Assembly: GCA_016125075.1 (NCBI GenBank)
Contig: WGMO01000021.1
Location: forward strand, 39,325-103,324
From: Terrimonas sp.
GTDB lineage: Bacteria; Bacteroidota; Bacteroidia; Chitinophagales; Chitinophagaceae
Direction: 5' to 3'
Length of the DNA stretch: 64,000 nt
Position numbers and translations under genes: made by a program. Below the pieces are notes generated by a model. The model made no database searches. It saw only the letters and a program-made list of their open reading frames with translations, and was not told the origin of the DNA. Below, one piece after another: positions 42,350-51,871 of the stretch (the first letter of the stretch is position 1; every line of letters starts with the position of its first letter).

Positions 42350-43228
42350 TTAGTCCTGTTCTGAAATGATGGTCAGTGTTTTTGTGATCAGTGATTCAAC
42401 CAGTTTGGCCCCATCCGACGAAAATTTCTTTTCGACCCTGTTGGCCACGATAGCGCTCAGGGAAACACAATGGTGCCCCAATAACCTGCCTAAACCGTAT
42501 ATGGCAGCCGTTTCCATTTCAAAATTAGTGATCCGGTGCCTGCCGAAGCGGAATTGGGTAAGCCGGTCTATCAGGTCGGGGTTTTTGATTCCCAGCCTGA
42601 GCACCCTTCCCTGGGGGCCATAAAACCCGGGACAGGTTACGGTAATGCCATGATGAAAATCCTTTACAAAATGCTTGATCAGCGAAGCGCCGGCGCCCGC
42701 AATATACGGGTAGGCAATATTGTTATGTAGCTGAGTATAGGTTACAAAGGATTGTAATAATTGTTCTTCCTCATCATTCTGCTCAAGGCGGTAGAAATTC
42801 AAAAGGTTATCGATCCCCAAGCCTAACGTGGAGGTGACAAAACTATCCACCGGCACGTCTGCCTGGAGGGAACCGGATGTGCCAACCCGGATGATATCCA
42901 GGGACTGCAGGTTTTTTTTAAGCTGCCGCGATTCAAAATCGATATTGACCAGGGCATCGAGTTCGTTGATCACAATGTCAATATTATCAGTGCCGATTCC
43001 CGTGGAAAGGACCGTGATCCTTTTTTTCCCCAGGTAACCGGTATGGGTAATAAATTCCCGGTGCTGGCTTTTTGATTCGATGGAGGAAAAATGTTTGCTC
43101 ACCGCCTTCACCCTGTCGGGGTCACCCACGGTAATAATAGTGTTGGCCAATTCTTCGGGCCTGAGGTCGAGATGATAAACAGCCCCCCGGTTATTGAGAA
43201 TAAGTTCAGATTCAGCAATTCTTTGCAT
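42350..43228 (-). CDS. Nucleoside phosphorylase (uridine phosphorylase-like)
   Basis: The 292-residue protein belongs to the PNP/UDP phosphorylase superfamily. ITVGDPDRVKAVSKHF holds the phosphate-binding Arg after GDPxR, TVLSTGIGTDNIDIVINELDAL is the second conserved block, IRVGTSGSLQ the phosphate loop, and NFEMETAAIYGLGRLLGH the nucleoside 2'-hydroxyl-binding EMET block. It splits a nucleoside with phosphate; uridine is the likely substrate. The CNT nucleoside transporter at 51.9 kb would supply it. Confidence 0.9.
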   Translation of the reverse strand: MQRIAESELILNNRGAVYHLDLRPEELANTIITVGDPDRVKAVSKHFSSIESKSQHREFITHTGYLGKKRITVLSTGIGTDNIDIVINELDALVNIDFESRQLKKNLQSLDIIRVGTSGSLQADVPVDSFVTSTLGLGIDNLLNFYRLEQNDEEEQLLQSFVTYTQLHNNIAYPYIAGAGASLIKHFVKDFHHGITVTCPGFYGPQGRVLRLGIKNPDLIDRLTQFRFGRHRITNFEMETAAIYGLGRLLGHHCVSLSAIVANRVEKKFSSDGAKLVESLITKTLTIISEQD

Positions 43229-43242
43229 ATCGTGTTCGGGTG

Positions 43243-43275
43243 TTTAGGGAAATTCTCCCGAATATACTACTTTTG
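43243..43275 (+). promoter_or_regulatory. Bacteroidota promoter of tRNA-Cys
   Basis: TACTTTTG (43268-43275) fits TAnnTTTG, with TTTA at 43243-43246 in the -33 region (21-base spacer). Transcription would begin near 43279, ten bases before the mature tRNA 5' end. Confidence 0.55.
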
Positions 43276-43288
43276 CCGGGCTGTAAAA

Positions 43289-43359
43289 GGTACCGTGGCC
43301 GAGTGGCTAGGCTGAGCTCTGCAAAAGCTCCTACAGCAGTTCGAATCTGCTCGGTACCT
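43289..43359 (+). tRNA. tRNA-Cys (GCA)
   Basis: The 71-base gene folds as a cloverleaf: acceptor GGTACCG with CGGTACC, a D arm closed by GCC/GGC, anticodon stem GAGCT/AGCTC with loop CTGCAAA (anticodon GCA at 43321-43323), short variable loop, T arm AGCAG/CTGCT with TTCGAAT, and discriminator T. CCA is not encoded. It has its own promoter and terminator and stands alone. Confidence 0.96.
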
Positions 43360-43368
43360 CTTAAAAAA

Positions 43369-43396
43369 AGGCTTACAATCTGTAAGCCTCTTTTTT
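43369..43396 (+). terminator. Terminator of tRNA-Cys, bidirectional
   Basis: A 9-bp perfect stem AGGCTTACA / TGTAAGCCT with a 3-base loop is followed by CTTTTTT. The seven A before it make it work for the convergent minus-strand gene as well. Confidence 0.85.
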
Positions 43397-43412
43397 ATCA
43401 GATAATATTTAG

Positions 43413-43829
43413 TTACATCCAGTAATTCATCAGGTAAGCAGCGATCTTTTTTTGGGGCCTTTCCCGCCTGATATATGTGCTTTGATAGCTGAACTCAACT
43501 TCATTGGTATTATTCCTGTTCAGGAACCCGATACCCGGCAACTCTGCTTCCAGCCCCTGGATGAGTAATTCGTTCAGGTAATAGGAAAAAGACCGGATAT
43601 CTGCATAGACCACACAGGCTTCCGACCTCAGTTTTTCGCAAAGGAACTGTACCAGGGATTCATCAAAAGCGGGTTTATTCTGTGGAGAGAAGAATAGTTT
43701 TTTTCGGGTGAGCACTTCACCTTTCGGCATCGACATCTGTTCGGTAGAAACTTCGAACCTTCCAATACTGGGTATTTCGAGATACCCTTTTTTTTCAAGG
43801 AATTCCTTAAAATGCCGTGCGATTTTCAT
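43413..43829 (-). CDS. HU/CCDC81-like domain protein
   Basis: This 138-residue protein resembles the HU-like CCDC81-type N-terminal domains of Bacteroidota: KEFLEKKGYLEIPSIGRFEV followed by a basic linker, then FDESLVQFLCEKL and a second half ending GLEAELPGIGFLNR. The pattern of an IGRF strand and a later PGIGFL strand is repeated in the longer protein at 43999-44937, so the two are likely paralogues. The function is not known; a role in nucleoid or cell-envelope organisation is only a guess. Confidence 0.55.
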   Translation of the reverse strand: MKIARHFKEFLEKKGYLEIPSIGRFEVSTEQMSMPKGEVLTRKKLFFSPQNKPAFDESLVQFLCEKLRSEACVVYADIRSFSYYLNELLIQGLEAELPGIGFLNRNNTNEVEFSYQSTYIRRERPQKKIAAYLMNYWM

Positions 43830-43998
43830 AAATAGCTATTTTACAATCAGATCGATATTCATTCATAGGATATGCGGCGTTTTTTTCACAAACGGCATTT
43901 GTAGTTAGCGTCTGGTTGCGTTTCCGAAGGGAGAAGATAGCTGGGGAAACAATGTTAATAAATAAATACAGGAAAAGCAAGAAAATTTTGTAAAAACT

Positions 43999-44937
43999 TT
44001 AAGATTTCTCTAAATGGACTTTCCGCTGACCCTGTGAGATATAGAGGAGATTCAATGAGTCCTTCATTCTTGCGGTATCGGCTGGGCTCGCCGGAAGCTG
44101 GAAAAATACTTTAAAGAGCGCAGAGTCCCTGGTCGACATATACACATCCAGTTTGCACTCCTCTTTGAGGTAAAGATACCTTCTGAGGGCCGTCTTATAC
44201 CCCGCTTCTTTGACGATGAACTTATAGGTTGGAACCTTTTGTCCGGTTGCCGGAACTTGTTCGGTGGTATCTTTTGAAATGCCGGTTGAATCATCCCTGT
44301 TATCGGGAGAACTGGGAGGGGGGACAGGTTCCTGTTGAGGGTTGACAGCGATTTCAGGTTGACCGAATTGTTTAACGATGCTGTACCCGCCCCATACAGC
44401 AAGCCCCAGACCCGTAATGATTAGTATGGCGATGATCACCCTTTTTTGGATATTGATGCCCGGCTTTCTTGAAGTCAGCAGGTCATGGTACCCAATAGAA
44501 GCATCTTCATGGTGTTTTTCCGGTTTAAAAGGTTCGTCTTCGGGGGCGGTAGCTTCGCTGTTTTTTTCCGATATGATATGTGCCGGGGTGAAATCCAGGA
44601 TCCCGCCTTTCATTTTTGAGAGGGTGCCGATGCCTTCAAATAAGAAAGGCTTACCGATATTTAAAAATTCCTTTACCTGGTCAATAAATGAATTGATATC
44701 CGCTTCAGCAAGACTTTTCATCTTGCCCGTCTGACTGGCAACAAAACTGACCAGTTCCTCATCCTTTTTTTCAGCGGGATTATACCGGAAACGGATGGTC
44801 GGTTGGGGGACCTTGCCATCTCCTGCATTGTCAACCGTGACGGGCTGATTTTCTTCTAACAGAAAATGACCGATTCCAGCAAGGGAAAGCCGGTTGTTGG
44901 CAAGCAGATACTGAGCCAGTAATGGGGATAGTTTCAA
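43999..44937 (-). CDS. HU/CCDC81-like domain protein with transmembrane helix and SPOR-like tail
   Basis: This 312-residue protein has an N-terminal HU-CCDC81-like part (LLAQYLLANNRLSLAGIGHFLLE, later FLFEGIGTLSKM), an acidic linker, one transmembrane helix (about residues 170-190, VIIAILIITGLGLAVWGGYSIV) and a Pro/Thr-rich spacer. A C-terminal segment (about 240-312) resembles a SPOR domain (TYKFIVKEAGYKTALRRYLYLKE). In Bacteroidota this layout occurs in membrane proteins thought to link cytosolic and septal peptidoglycan elements. The 169 bases between it and the smaller HU-like gene hold only a weak ACAAA/TTTGT dyad. Confidence 0.65.
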   Translation of the reverse strand: MKLSPLLAQYLLANNRLSLAGIGHFLLEENQPVTVDNAGDGKVPQPTIRFRYNPAEKKDEELVSFVASQTGKMKSLAEADINSFIDQVKEFLNIGKPFLFEGIGTLSKMKGGILDFTPAHIISEKNSEATAPEDEPFKPEKHHEDASIGYHDLLTSRKPGINIQKRVIIAILIITGLGLAVWGGYSIVKQFGQPEIAVNPQQEPVPPPSSPDNRDDSTGISKDTTEQVPATGQKVPTYKFIVKEAGYKTALRRYLYLKEECKLDVYMSTRDSALFKVFFQLPASPADTARMKDSLNLLYISQGQRKVHLEKS

Positions 44938-45000
44938 GGAATCAGAATTTTAATGATCACAATATAAAGATTTTGCTTTGCTGTTGCAAGAACATGGGCG

Positions 45001-45363
45001 ATGGATACTAAATTTGCGGTTATGCTGACCCCTGATGAAAAGAAATTTGTGATTTACTGGGAAAAAAACCGGGATCAAAAGAAAAAAGTAAGCAAACAGC
45101 TTTCCGTGGGTCTCCCGGCCGGCACCCTGATCGTAATCGCTATATTCATCAATTTTTTTTCGGGTTGGTACAAAAGGGCCCTGATGGAGTATAATGCCGA
45201 TAAGTCCATTTTCCCGGTATTGCTGATTGCGGCAGCCGGTATAGCCGTTTTTTTCACCGTTTTTTCGGTGAGGCATAAATGGGATATGAATGAGCAGCAT
45301 TACAGGGAATTGATCAGCAAAGAAAAGTCCGGCAGCAGCGAAACAGCAGGGGACAAGGTCTAA
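45001..45363 (+). CDS. Small membrane protein with two transmembrane helices
   Basis: No family is recognised. The 120 residues start with a charged cytosolic part (EKKFVIYWEKNRDQKKKVSK), then have a helix at about 37-55 (LPAGTLIVIAIFINFF), a short loop, and a second helix at about 73-90 (FPVLLIAAAGIAVFFTVF). A charged tail follows (NEQHYRELISKEK). It lies 16 bases upstream of the FKBP lipoprotein gene and is probably co-transcribed. Confidence 0.65.
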   Translation: MDTKFAVMLTPDEKKFVIYWEKNRDQKKKVSKQLSVGLPAGTLIVIAIFINFFSGWYKRALMEYNADKSIFPVLLIAAAGIAVFFTVFSVRHKWDMNEQHYRELISKEKSGSSETAGDKV

Positions 45364-45379
45364 GTAAAAAATAAAATAC

Positions 45380-45853
45380 ATGAAGCAATCTGGGTTATTA
45401 ATGGTTATTGTGATGATTTTATCATTAACACAGGGCTGCCTTAAAAAGACAGATGCCTGTAAGAATAAAACCCCGCAGGAAGAAGAGACTACGATCCTGG
45501 CCTATGCCAGTGCCAACGGTATCAATGCTGTTAAACATTCCAGTGGTTTGTATTATGAAATCACCGATCCCGGTACCGGCAATACCCCTTCTCCATCTTC
45601 TTTGATAAAAGTCACGTATACTGGTAAACTATTGGATGGCCAGGTATTCGACCAGCTTTCAACACCCCCGGCCCAGGGCTGGCCGTTATACAGCCTGATC
45701 CAGGGTTGGCAAATTGGTATTCCCCTTATCAAAGAGGGCGGTTCTATCAAACTCATCATTCCTTCATCGCTGGCCTATGGTTGTGAGGGGTCGAGCCCGA
45801 TTCCCGGGAATACCATCCTTTACTTTGAAGTCAACCTGGTCCAGGTTCAATGA
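45380..45853 (+). CDS. FKBP-type peptidyl-prolyl isomerase lipoprotein
   Basis: The 157-residue protein has a lipoprotein signal (lipobox LTQGC, Cys at about residue 20), a short spacer, and an FKBP domain (about 55-157) with VTYTGKLLDGQVFDQ, IQGWQIGIPLIKEGGSIKLIIPSSLAYG and a final YFEVNLVQV strand. It would catalyse proline isomerisation during folding of periplasmic or surface proteins. It follows a small membrane protein gene by 16 bases. Confidence 0.93.
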   Translation: MKQSGLLMVIVMILSLTQGCLKKTDACKNKTPQEEETTILAYASANGINAVKHSSGLYYEITDPGTGNTPSPSSLIKVTYTGKLLDGQVFDQLSTPPAQGWPLYSLIQGWQIGIPLIKEGGSIKLIIPSSLAYGCEGSSPIPGNTILYFEVNLVQVQ

Positions 45854-45866
45854 TCCTTTCTAAATA

Positions 45867-45898
45867 AAACCCCTGTAAAATTGCCTGGGGGTTTGTTT
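45867..45898 (+). terminator. Possible terminator between FKBP gene and serine dehydratase gene
   Basis: AAACCCC (45867-45873) can pair with GGGGTTT (45888-45894), with a 14-base loop and a short T-rich tail. The tail overlaps a TACCTTTA promoter-like box for the next gene. The long loop makes it weaker than the others. Confidence 0.35.
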
Positions 45899-45912
45899 AC
45901 CTTTATAGGAAC

Positions 45913-47346
45913 ATGCAGGAACATACAGAATCAATATCGGTTTTTGATATTTTTAAAATAGGCATTGGCCCCTCGAGTTCCCATACTTTGGGGCCATGGC
46001 GGGCAGCCGAACAGTTCCTCCATTCTTTGAAGGAAAAGAACATCCTGTTTGACATTGTGTCTGTAAAAGTGCTTTTATATGGCTCCCTGGCAAAAACGGG
46101 TAAAGGCCATGGCACAGATATCGCTGTTCAGCTGGGACTTTCCGGTGATGACCCCGTGCATTTTGATACGGCCAATATCCATGCAAAAATGGAGGATATT
46201 ATGGCCATGCGTAAATTATTAATTGCCGGTTTACATGAAATCGATTTTGATCCCCGGGAAGATATCGAATTCCTGATCACAGAATCCCTCCCTTTTCATC
46301 CCAATGCGGTCAGCTTTCTGGCAAAAACTGTTCACGGTGACCACCTGGCGGAAACCTATTATTCAATAGGAGGGGGATTTGTACAAAAAGAGGGGGACCC
46401 TTTCAACAACGCTTCCCAGGTGAACCTGCCCTTCCCGGTCAATACCGCTAATGATCTGCTGCACTGGTGTATGAAAACGGGGATGTCGATCCATGAGGTG
46501 GTAGCAGAAAATGAAACGGCCTGGCGCAGTGAAGCAGAACTGTACCTGGGTTTGAAACAGGTGTGGAAAGTGATGAGTGAATGCGCCTACAGGGGGTGTC
46601 ATACCCAGGGATATTTACCGGGTGGTCTGAACGTAAAACGCCGCGCTGCCAGCCTGAACACAAAATTGCTGAAAGGAAGAACTTACCAGGGTAGTACGGA
46701 CTGGATCTCTGCTATCCGGAAAGGAGGGAATGATTTCAAATATATCCTGGACTGGGTCAGTTGTTTTGCATTGGCCGTGAATGAAGAAAATGCTTCGTTC
46801 GGCAGGGTGGTTACCGCTCCCACCAATGGGGCAGCCGGAGTCATTCCAGCCGTATTATTGTATTATATAGTTTTTTGCCAGGGCGATAAAGAAGAAGATA
46901 TTTTTCGTTTTTTAATGACAGCTTCTGAAATTGGCAGCATTTTTAAAAAGGGGGCCACAATTTCTGCCGCGATGGGGGGCTGCCAGGCAGAGATTGGCGT
47001 TTCTTCCGCGATGGCGGCAGCCGCCTTGACGGAATGCCTGGGGGGCACCCAACGACAGGCATTGATGGCCGCAGAAATCGCAATGGAACATCACCTGGGT
47101 CTTACCTGCGACCCGATCGGTGGCCTGGTGCAGGTGCCCTGTATAGAAAGAAATACAATGGGTGCTATCAAAGCGATCACTGCATCTCAATTGGCCATGC
47201 AAAGTAGTCCTGACTTTGCAAAGGTCTCCCTCGATGCCGTAGTACATACCATGTGGGAAACCGCGCTTGACATGAACAGTAAATATAAGGAGACCTCCGA
47301 CGGTGGGCTGGCTGTTCATATACCCATCAGTCTGCCGGAATGTTAA
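45913..47346 (+). CDS. sdaA: L-serine ammonia-lyase, iron-sulfur dependent, single chain
   Basis: The enzyme deaminates L-serine to pyruvate and ammonia. It is the one-chain form (477 residues) with the beta part first: [28 protein letters not shown] carries the GPSSSHT active-site loop. The alpha part (from about residue 200) contains [18 protein letters not shown] and the cysteines in [18 protein letters not shown] and [19 protein letters not shown] that hold the 4Fe-4S cluster. It ends 6 bases from the convergent mqnE stop. A TACCTTTA box at 45898-45905 may be its promoter. Confidence 0.94.
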   Translation: MQEHTESISVFDIFKIGIGPSSSHTLGPWRAAEQFLHSLKEKNILFDIVSVKVLLYGSLAKTGKGHGTDIAVQLGLSGDDPVHFDTANIHAKMEDIMAMRKLLIAGLHEIDFDPREDIEFLITESLPFHPNAVSFLAKTVHGDHLAETYYSIGGGFVQKEGDPFNNASQVNLPFPVNTANDLLHWCMKTGMSIHEVVAENETAWRSEAELYLGLKQVWKVMSECAYRGCHTQGYLPGGLNVKRRAASLNTKLLKGRTYQGSTDWISAIRKGGNDFKYILDWVSCFALAVNEENASFGRVVTAPTNGAAGVIPAVLLYYIVFCQGDKEEDIFRFLMTASEIGSIFKKGATISAAMGGCQAEIGVSSAMAAAALTECLGGTQRQALMAAEIAMEHHLGLTCDPIGGLVQVPCIERNTMGAIKAITASQLAMQSSPDFAKVSLDAVVHTMWETALDMNSKYKETSDGGLAVHIPISLPEC

Positions 47347-47352
47347 GCCTGG

Positions 47353-48525
47353 TCAGTTCAATGAGGGGCTTGCGGCTTCCATGGCTGGTCCATGGGACTT
47401 ATATTCCCTGATGATATTGTATAAGGTCCCACGTTCAACCGGAACCCGGTTTACCTGCTGGATAAGGGTGACCAATTCCTCTGTTGTCATAGAGGGGCTC
47501 TGTTCTTCTGAGCCCGCCATTGAATAGATTTTGGTGGTATCATCAATGGTGCCGTCGATATCGTTTACGCCAAAAGCAAGGGATAGTTGCGCATTTTGTC
47601 TGCCCAGCATCGGCCAGTAAGCTTTTAAGTGGGGGAAATTATCCAAGTAAATGCGGGCGATAGCATACATTCTCATATCCTCAATGATCGAAGATTCCGG
47701 AATGTCACGCATATCATTGTCTTTGTTCCGGAATTTCAGCGGGATGAAAGTGTTAAACCCGTTTGTCCTGTCCTGGAGTTCCCGCAGCTTCGTCATATGA
47801 TCAATGCGGTGACTATAATGCTCAATATGACCGTAAAGCATGGTTGCATTGGTTTGCATACCGATCTGGTGTGCCGTTTCATGGATCTGCAGCCAACCTG
47901 CCGCATCTACCTTGTCTGCACAGATCTTTTCGCGGATCACCGGATCAAAGATCTCGGCACCACCCCCCGGCAGGGAATCAAGTCCTGCCTCCTGTAATAG
48001 TTTTAGGCCCTCCCAAACTGTTAGTTTAGCCTTTCTGAACATATAGTCCAGTTCTACAGCCGTAAAGCCTTTGATATGGAGTTCCGGCCGGTGTTTTTTT
48101 ATTTTTTTGAGCAGATTGGCAAAAAAATGGATATCCATCTTTGGATGCACACCGCCTACAATATGCACTTCCGTAACCGGTTTCCCATCATAACTCCTTA
48201 CGATATCCATCATTTGATCCTCTGAGAGAACCCATCCATCTTCCCGATGCGCATATAGCCTTGAATAAGAACAGAAATTGCAGGAAAATACACAGACATT
48301 AGTGGGCTCAATATGAAAATTCCGGTTAAAATAGGTTTTCTGCCCATGTTTTTGTTCACGGATATGGTTGGCGAAAGCACCCAGCCAGGGAAGGTCGGCT
48401 TTATCAAAGAGGATAATACCTTCTTCTGCTGAAATTCTTTGATTGGCGATGATCTTTTCACCGATCATTTTCAGTTCAGCATCAGTTGTTGACTGAATGA
48501 TCCAGGATAATGATTCCGGTTTCAT
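47353..48525 (-). CDS. mqnE: Aminofutalosine synthase MqnE (radical SAM)
   Basis: MqnE joins the MqnA product to the adenosyl moiety of SAM to give aminofutalosine. The radical-SAM cluster motif is C78-V-F-S-C82-N-F-C85, preceded by YFNRNFHIEPTN, typical of MqnE rather than MqnC. GGVHPKMD, DSLPGGGAEIF and NATMLYGHIEHY are further family blocks. A TTG seven codons earlier (48546) overlaps the promoter box, so the ATG at 48525 is chosen (390 residues). MqnB, MqnC and MqnD genes are not in the window. Confidence 0.93.
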   Translation of the reverse strand: MKPESLSWIIQSTTDAELKMIGEKIIANQRISAEEGIILFDKADLPWLGAFANHIREQKHGQKTYFNRNFHIEPTNVCVFSCNFCSYSRLYAHREDGWVLSEDQMMDIVRSYDGKPVTEVHIVGGVHPKMDIHFFANLLKKIKKHRPELHIKGFTAVELDYMFRKAKLTVWEGLKLLQEAGLDSLPGGGAEIFDPVIREKICADKVDAAGWLQIHETAHQIGMQTNATMLYGHIEHYSHRIDHMTKLRELQDRTNGFNTFIPLKFRNKDNDMRDIPESSIIEDMRMYAIARIYLDNFPHLKAYWPMLGRQNAQLSLAFGVNDIDGTIDDTTKIYSMAGSEEQSPSMTTEELVTLIQQVNRVPVERGTLYNIIREYKSHGPAMEAASPSLN

Positions 48526-48543
48526 GTGCACATGTATTTTTGG

Positions 48544-48551
48544 CAAAGTTA
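48544..48551 (-). promoter_or_regulatory. Bacteroidota -7 box for mqnE
   Basis: The minus strand reads TAACTTTG, full TAnnTTTG, 18 bases before the ATG at 48525. It follows directly on the terminator of the upstream metalloprotease gene. Confidence 0.55.
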
Positions 48552-48552
48552 T

Positions 48553-48584
48553 TCAAAAAAAAGCCCCCGATTTAGCGGGGGCTT
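48553..48584 (-). terminator. Intrinsic terminator of the T9SS metalloprotease gene
   Basis: The stem AAGCCCCCG (48561-48569) with CGGGGGCTT (48576-48584) has 9 bp and a 6-base loop. On the minus strand it is followed by eight consecutive T. It lies between the protease stop and the mqnE promoter. Confidence 0.9.
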
Positions 48585-48605
48585 CTGATTATTATCAGTT
48601 AACAA

Positions 48606-51600
48606 TTAGTATTTAATCACTTTCTGTTGAACATCACGTCCCGGATCGTCATACCCTACATAAACAACATAGGTTCCGGCGGGTCTTCCGGTCAGGTCGA
48701 TGGTGATCAACCGCTGGGCATCACCACTGAATTGTTTTTTCCAAACCTGCTCACCGGCGGCATTGTACACCGTAACATATTTCAAGGTAGTAGGTGTTTG
48801 ATAATGCCAAACAGAGAATTGGTTATGGAATGGATTCGGCAGGATCATGTAACCCTGTGCCTTCAGCTTGTTGGGAAGGATTTCAGAATAAAGATTGATA
48901 TCATCCAGGAACAGGTTGTTCTCGAAATTGCCACTGAAGCGGAATGAGATCATGAACTGGTTTTCTGAACTGCCTAACCATTTACCCAGGTTAATGGAAT
49001 CCTTTCTCCACTGATTACTCTTCGGGAAGAACTCAGACGTGAAGGGGAAGTTCGGGTTATTGATGGTTTGCAAATCCTCACCCCATTTCTTGTAAACTGG
49101 TGTGAAAGTATTACCACAATCCTTTGATAATAATACGGCAAAAGTATCGAGGCTTACGCCGGTATTACCGGGTTGTGTATAAGTAGCTGCAGCAACATTA
49201 AAGGTCAGGAAGATAGAGTCGATGCCGGAATAGGAGAAATTCGGCAGGGCAATATCATCATACCGGTTAAATGTGGTGTTATTCCAGTTATGAACCCATG
49301 CAGAACCCACGGCATTTTTACCATAAGAACTATTCTTCTGCCAGGTGACATCATTATTCGGGTTTACAATTTCCCAGCCAGATGGCGGGAAGGTACCGGA
49401 GAAGGGCTCTGTAATGGATGCCGGCATGGTCGTAACGGTATAAACAGAATATGATTTACTCAGTGCATCATTCAGTGCATTCCCATCCGGGTTGGCATTA
49501 TTGGGTAATGAAGTAAAGGCTTTAAAAGTATGTGCACCGGCACCACCGATACCCACATTGTTTAAAGTAACATTTGTGCTGGCACCGGGAACCAGTGAGC
49601 CAGTCCAGCTCACTGTGGTAATGGCACCGCCATCAACCTGGTAATTTAATTTAAGGGTTGTAATGGTTTCAGAACCGAAATTTTTTACGGTGACAACCGG
49701 GCTAACGGTACTGGTACATTCCCTTGGATTGGGTTTGCTGATGGCTGTGACACCGGCATCTACCGGTGGTAATACGATCTTGTCAATATTGATATCATCA
49801 ACAAAGAGATTATTGCCGAATCCTGTTGTGCCCCTGAAACCAATAAGGATGAAGGAAGGGTTACCGGGGAAATTCGGTTTGATCGTAACCGTTTCTTTTC
49901 TCCAGGCGGCGGGACCAGTGGGCGCATAACTGGCCGTCGTATTAGGAACTGTTGAAAGATTGCTGCCGGCAGGGCCGTTACTCCATTTTTTATAACCGCC
50001 AAAATTTAACCAGGTATTGCCGCAGTCAGGTGAATAAACCAGTTCCAGGGAATCAGGCCCGAACGTGCTGGAATAACCAGCATGTGAAACCTGGAAACTA
50101 ACCTGCAGCGAATCAAGAGGTCCGCTTACATCCAGGGCAGGTGAGGCAAAAATGTCTTTTTGTCCAACAGCCGAATAACTGTAATAATTAATACCCATAC
50201 TGGCAGGAGAACTAAAGGCTCCGCTGAATGCAGTCCTAACCCAGGTAATACCATTATCGGGGTTGATAATTCTCCAGCCTGCAGGAGGGAATGTTGATCC
50301 TGCAAAACTTTCTGAAACAGGAAGCGGTTGACCGGCTCCTACATTAATATCTACCGTGGAGGTGTCATTCACCGGTTTTTGGTCGGCCGATCCGTTTGGA
50401 TTATTGGTATATGCTTTTAAGGTATAGATACCAGGAGTAGCCGGTGCAATGATGGCCGGTAAAGTCACAATAGCACTGGAGAATGCCGGAATGGAACCTG
50501 TCCAGTTTGTGGAAGTTGCCGGGCTGGCCCCTAATTGGGTAAACACCTGCAATGATGTCAGCGTTGTAGTACCATAATTCTTGATTTCAACGATAGGTGT
50601 TATGCTGGTACTTGGGCATACCGTTGTGGATCCTCCTGAAACAGCGCAACTACCTGCACCAGGGCTAAGGATCGCTTTCACTCCTGCGTCGAGAGCAAAA
50701 GCTGCAACAGGCACACAACCATTAGAGGTCTTGAGTCCAGCTCTGCAGTTATCCACTACCCATTGCATCCTGTCAACCTGCATATTGGTGAACATAGAGT
50801 AACAGGCATCATCAGTATAGTCCATATAGTTTTGGTACATCTTACCCGGTGCGCTGGGTGAACAGGCGTCTGTTACAGTTCCGGAAAGACATCCACTGGT
50901 GGAACCTGCCTGGTTGGGTGTATCGCCAAATGAATTATCTGTACTGGAACCCGCTAATGAACCTGGTAATAAACAGGTACCAGGCATTTGCCGGAAATCG
51001 GAGGTGGTACAGGCAGACTCGTCACCCCAAATATGATAAAGACCGAAATAGTGACCCGCTTCATGAACGGCGGTACGTCCTAAGGCAAAAGCCGGTGCTA
51101 CATAGGCTGGGTTATTGGAAAATCCTTCAAAAGCCAGTACAATCCCGTCTTCAGTGGGATCTCCCGTACCCGGGAACTGCGCAACCCCCAACAAACAGTT
51201 ACCAACTTCACCAACCCAGATATTAAAATACTGGTTGGTATTCCAGGCATCAGCACCACAACTGGAAGAATGTTTCAATACTTCATAATCGCTGCAGGCA
51301 TCTGTAATGCTGGAAACAACCCGGTCAATACCATTGGTGGGATTCCCGTTGGGATCCTGCTGGGCAAGACAGAAACGTAATTCTGAGTGGCCCCGCACTC
51401 CATAAAAGTTGGTGCCATTGGTACTATCGGCATTGGTACCCCCGAAATCTTCATTCAATTTGTTGATCTGCCAAATAACATCTGCATCTGTTACGATGGC
51501 CTGGCGGGCAGAGGAACCAACAATATGCACTACAACAGGAATGGTTGTAATTACATTTGTTCTTTGTGTTTGGGGATTCTCCGTTGCAAAAAGGTTCTTA

Positions 51601-51782
51601 TTCCTTTCTGCTATGGCCCTTGCTTCAGGGTTTTCCTGGAAGAATTTCTCCAGGCCTTCCATTGTTGCGCATCTCAGGCGTTCACCGTTCCCGATAATGG
51701 TACCGGGCTTGATTTGTGAAAATGACTTTGTGAATGTGAAGAGAAAAATTGCCGTAAATGCCAGAAAAGTAAATTTTTTCAA
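48606..51782 (-). CDS. T9SS-secreted M43 (cytophagalysin/pappalysin-like) metalloprotease
   Basis: The 1058-residue protein begins with a signal peptide (1-22) and a propeptide (about 23-75), then the M43 catalytic domain with zinc ligands in HEAGHYFGLYH (H240, H244, H250; catalytic E241). The following region (about 360-970) has CARDB-like repeats (GVKAILSPG, GVTAISKPNP) and two MAM/jelly-roll-like parts. The end (about 980-1058) is a type A T9SS sorting domain (LPNPFHNQFSV, AAGEQVWKK, PAGTYVVYV). It starts with TTG at 51782, as no ATG lies in frame ahead of the signal. It probably digests extracellular protein. Confidence 0.93.
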   Translation of the reverse strand: MKKFTFLAFTAIFLFTFTKSFSQIKPGTIIGNGERLRCATMEGLEKFFQENPEARAIAERNKNLFATENPQTQRTNVITTIPVVVHIVGSSARQAIVTDADVIWQINKLNEDFGGTNADSTNGTNFYGVRGHSELRFCLAQQDPNGNPTNGIDRVVSSITDACSDYEVLKHSSSCGADAWNTNQYFNIWVGEVGNCLLGVAQFPGTGDPTEDGIVLAFEGFSNNPAYVAPAFALGRTAVHEAGHYFGLYHIWGDESACTTSDFRQMPGTCLLPGSLAGSSTDNSFGDTPNQAGSTSGCLSGTVTDACSPSAPGKMYQNYMDYTDDACYSMFTNMQVDRMQWVVDNCRAGLKTSNGCVPVAAFALDAGVKAILSPGAGSCAVSGGSTTVCPSTSITPIVEIKNYGTTTLTSLQVFTQLGASPATSTNWTGSIPAFSSAIVTLPAIIAPATPGIYTLKAYTNNPNGSADQKPVNDTSTVDINVGAGQPLPVSESFAGSTFPPAGWRIINPDNGITWVRTAFSGAFSSPASMGINYYSYSAVGQKDIFASPALDVSGPLDSLQVSFQVSHAGYSSTFGPDSLELVYSPDCGNTWLNFGGYKKWSNGPAGSNLSTVPNTTASYAPTGPAAWRKETVTIKPNFPGNPSFILIGFRGTTGFGNNLFVDDINIDKIVLPPVDAGVTAISKPNPRECTSTVSPVVTVKNFGSETITTLKLNYQVDGGAITTVSWTGSLVPGASTNVTLNNVGIGGAGAHTFKAFTSLPNNANPDGNALNDALSKSYSVYTVTTMPASITEPFSGTFPPSGWEIVNPNNDVTWQKNSSYGKNAVGSAWVHNWNNTTFNRYDDIALPNFSYSGIDSIFLTFNVAAATYTQPGNTGVSLDTFAVLLSKDCGNTFTPVYKKWGEDLQTINNPNFPFTSEFFPKSNQWRKDSINLGKWLGSSENQFMISFRFSGNFENNLFLDDINLYSEILPNKLKAQGYMILPNPFHNQFSVWHYQTPTTLKYVTVYNAAGEQVWKKQFSGDAQRLITIDLTGRPAGTYVVYVGYDDPGRDVQQKVIKY

Positions 51783-51871
51783 AGCAGTATGTTTTTGGTT
51801 ATTGAATAAATGAATAAACGTAAAAATCCAAGCACAAGTTTACTGAATAATAGGGAGAAACGAAAAAAATA

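Noticed and set aside
47353..48525. MqnC (cyclic dehypoxanthine futalosine synthase) instead of MqnE
   Set aside because: The N-terminal layout before the CxxxCxxC motif (FNRNFHIEPTNVCVF) is that of MqnE, and the DSLPGGGAEIF block alone does not distinguish the two.
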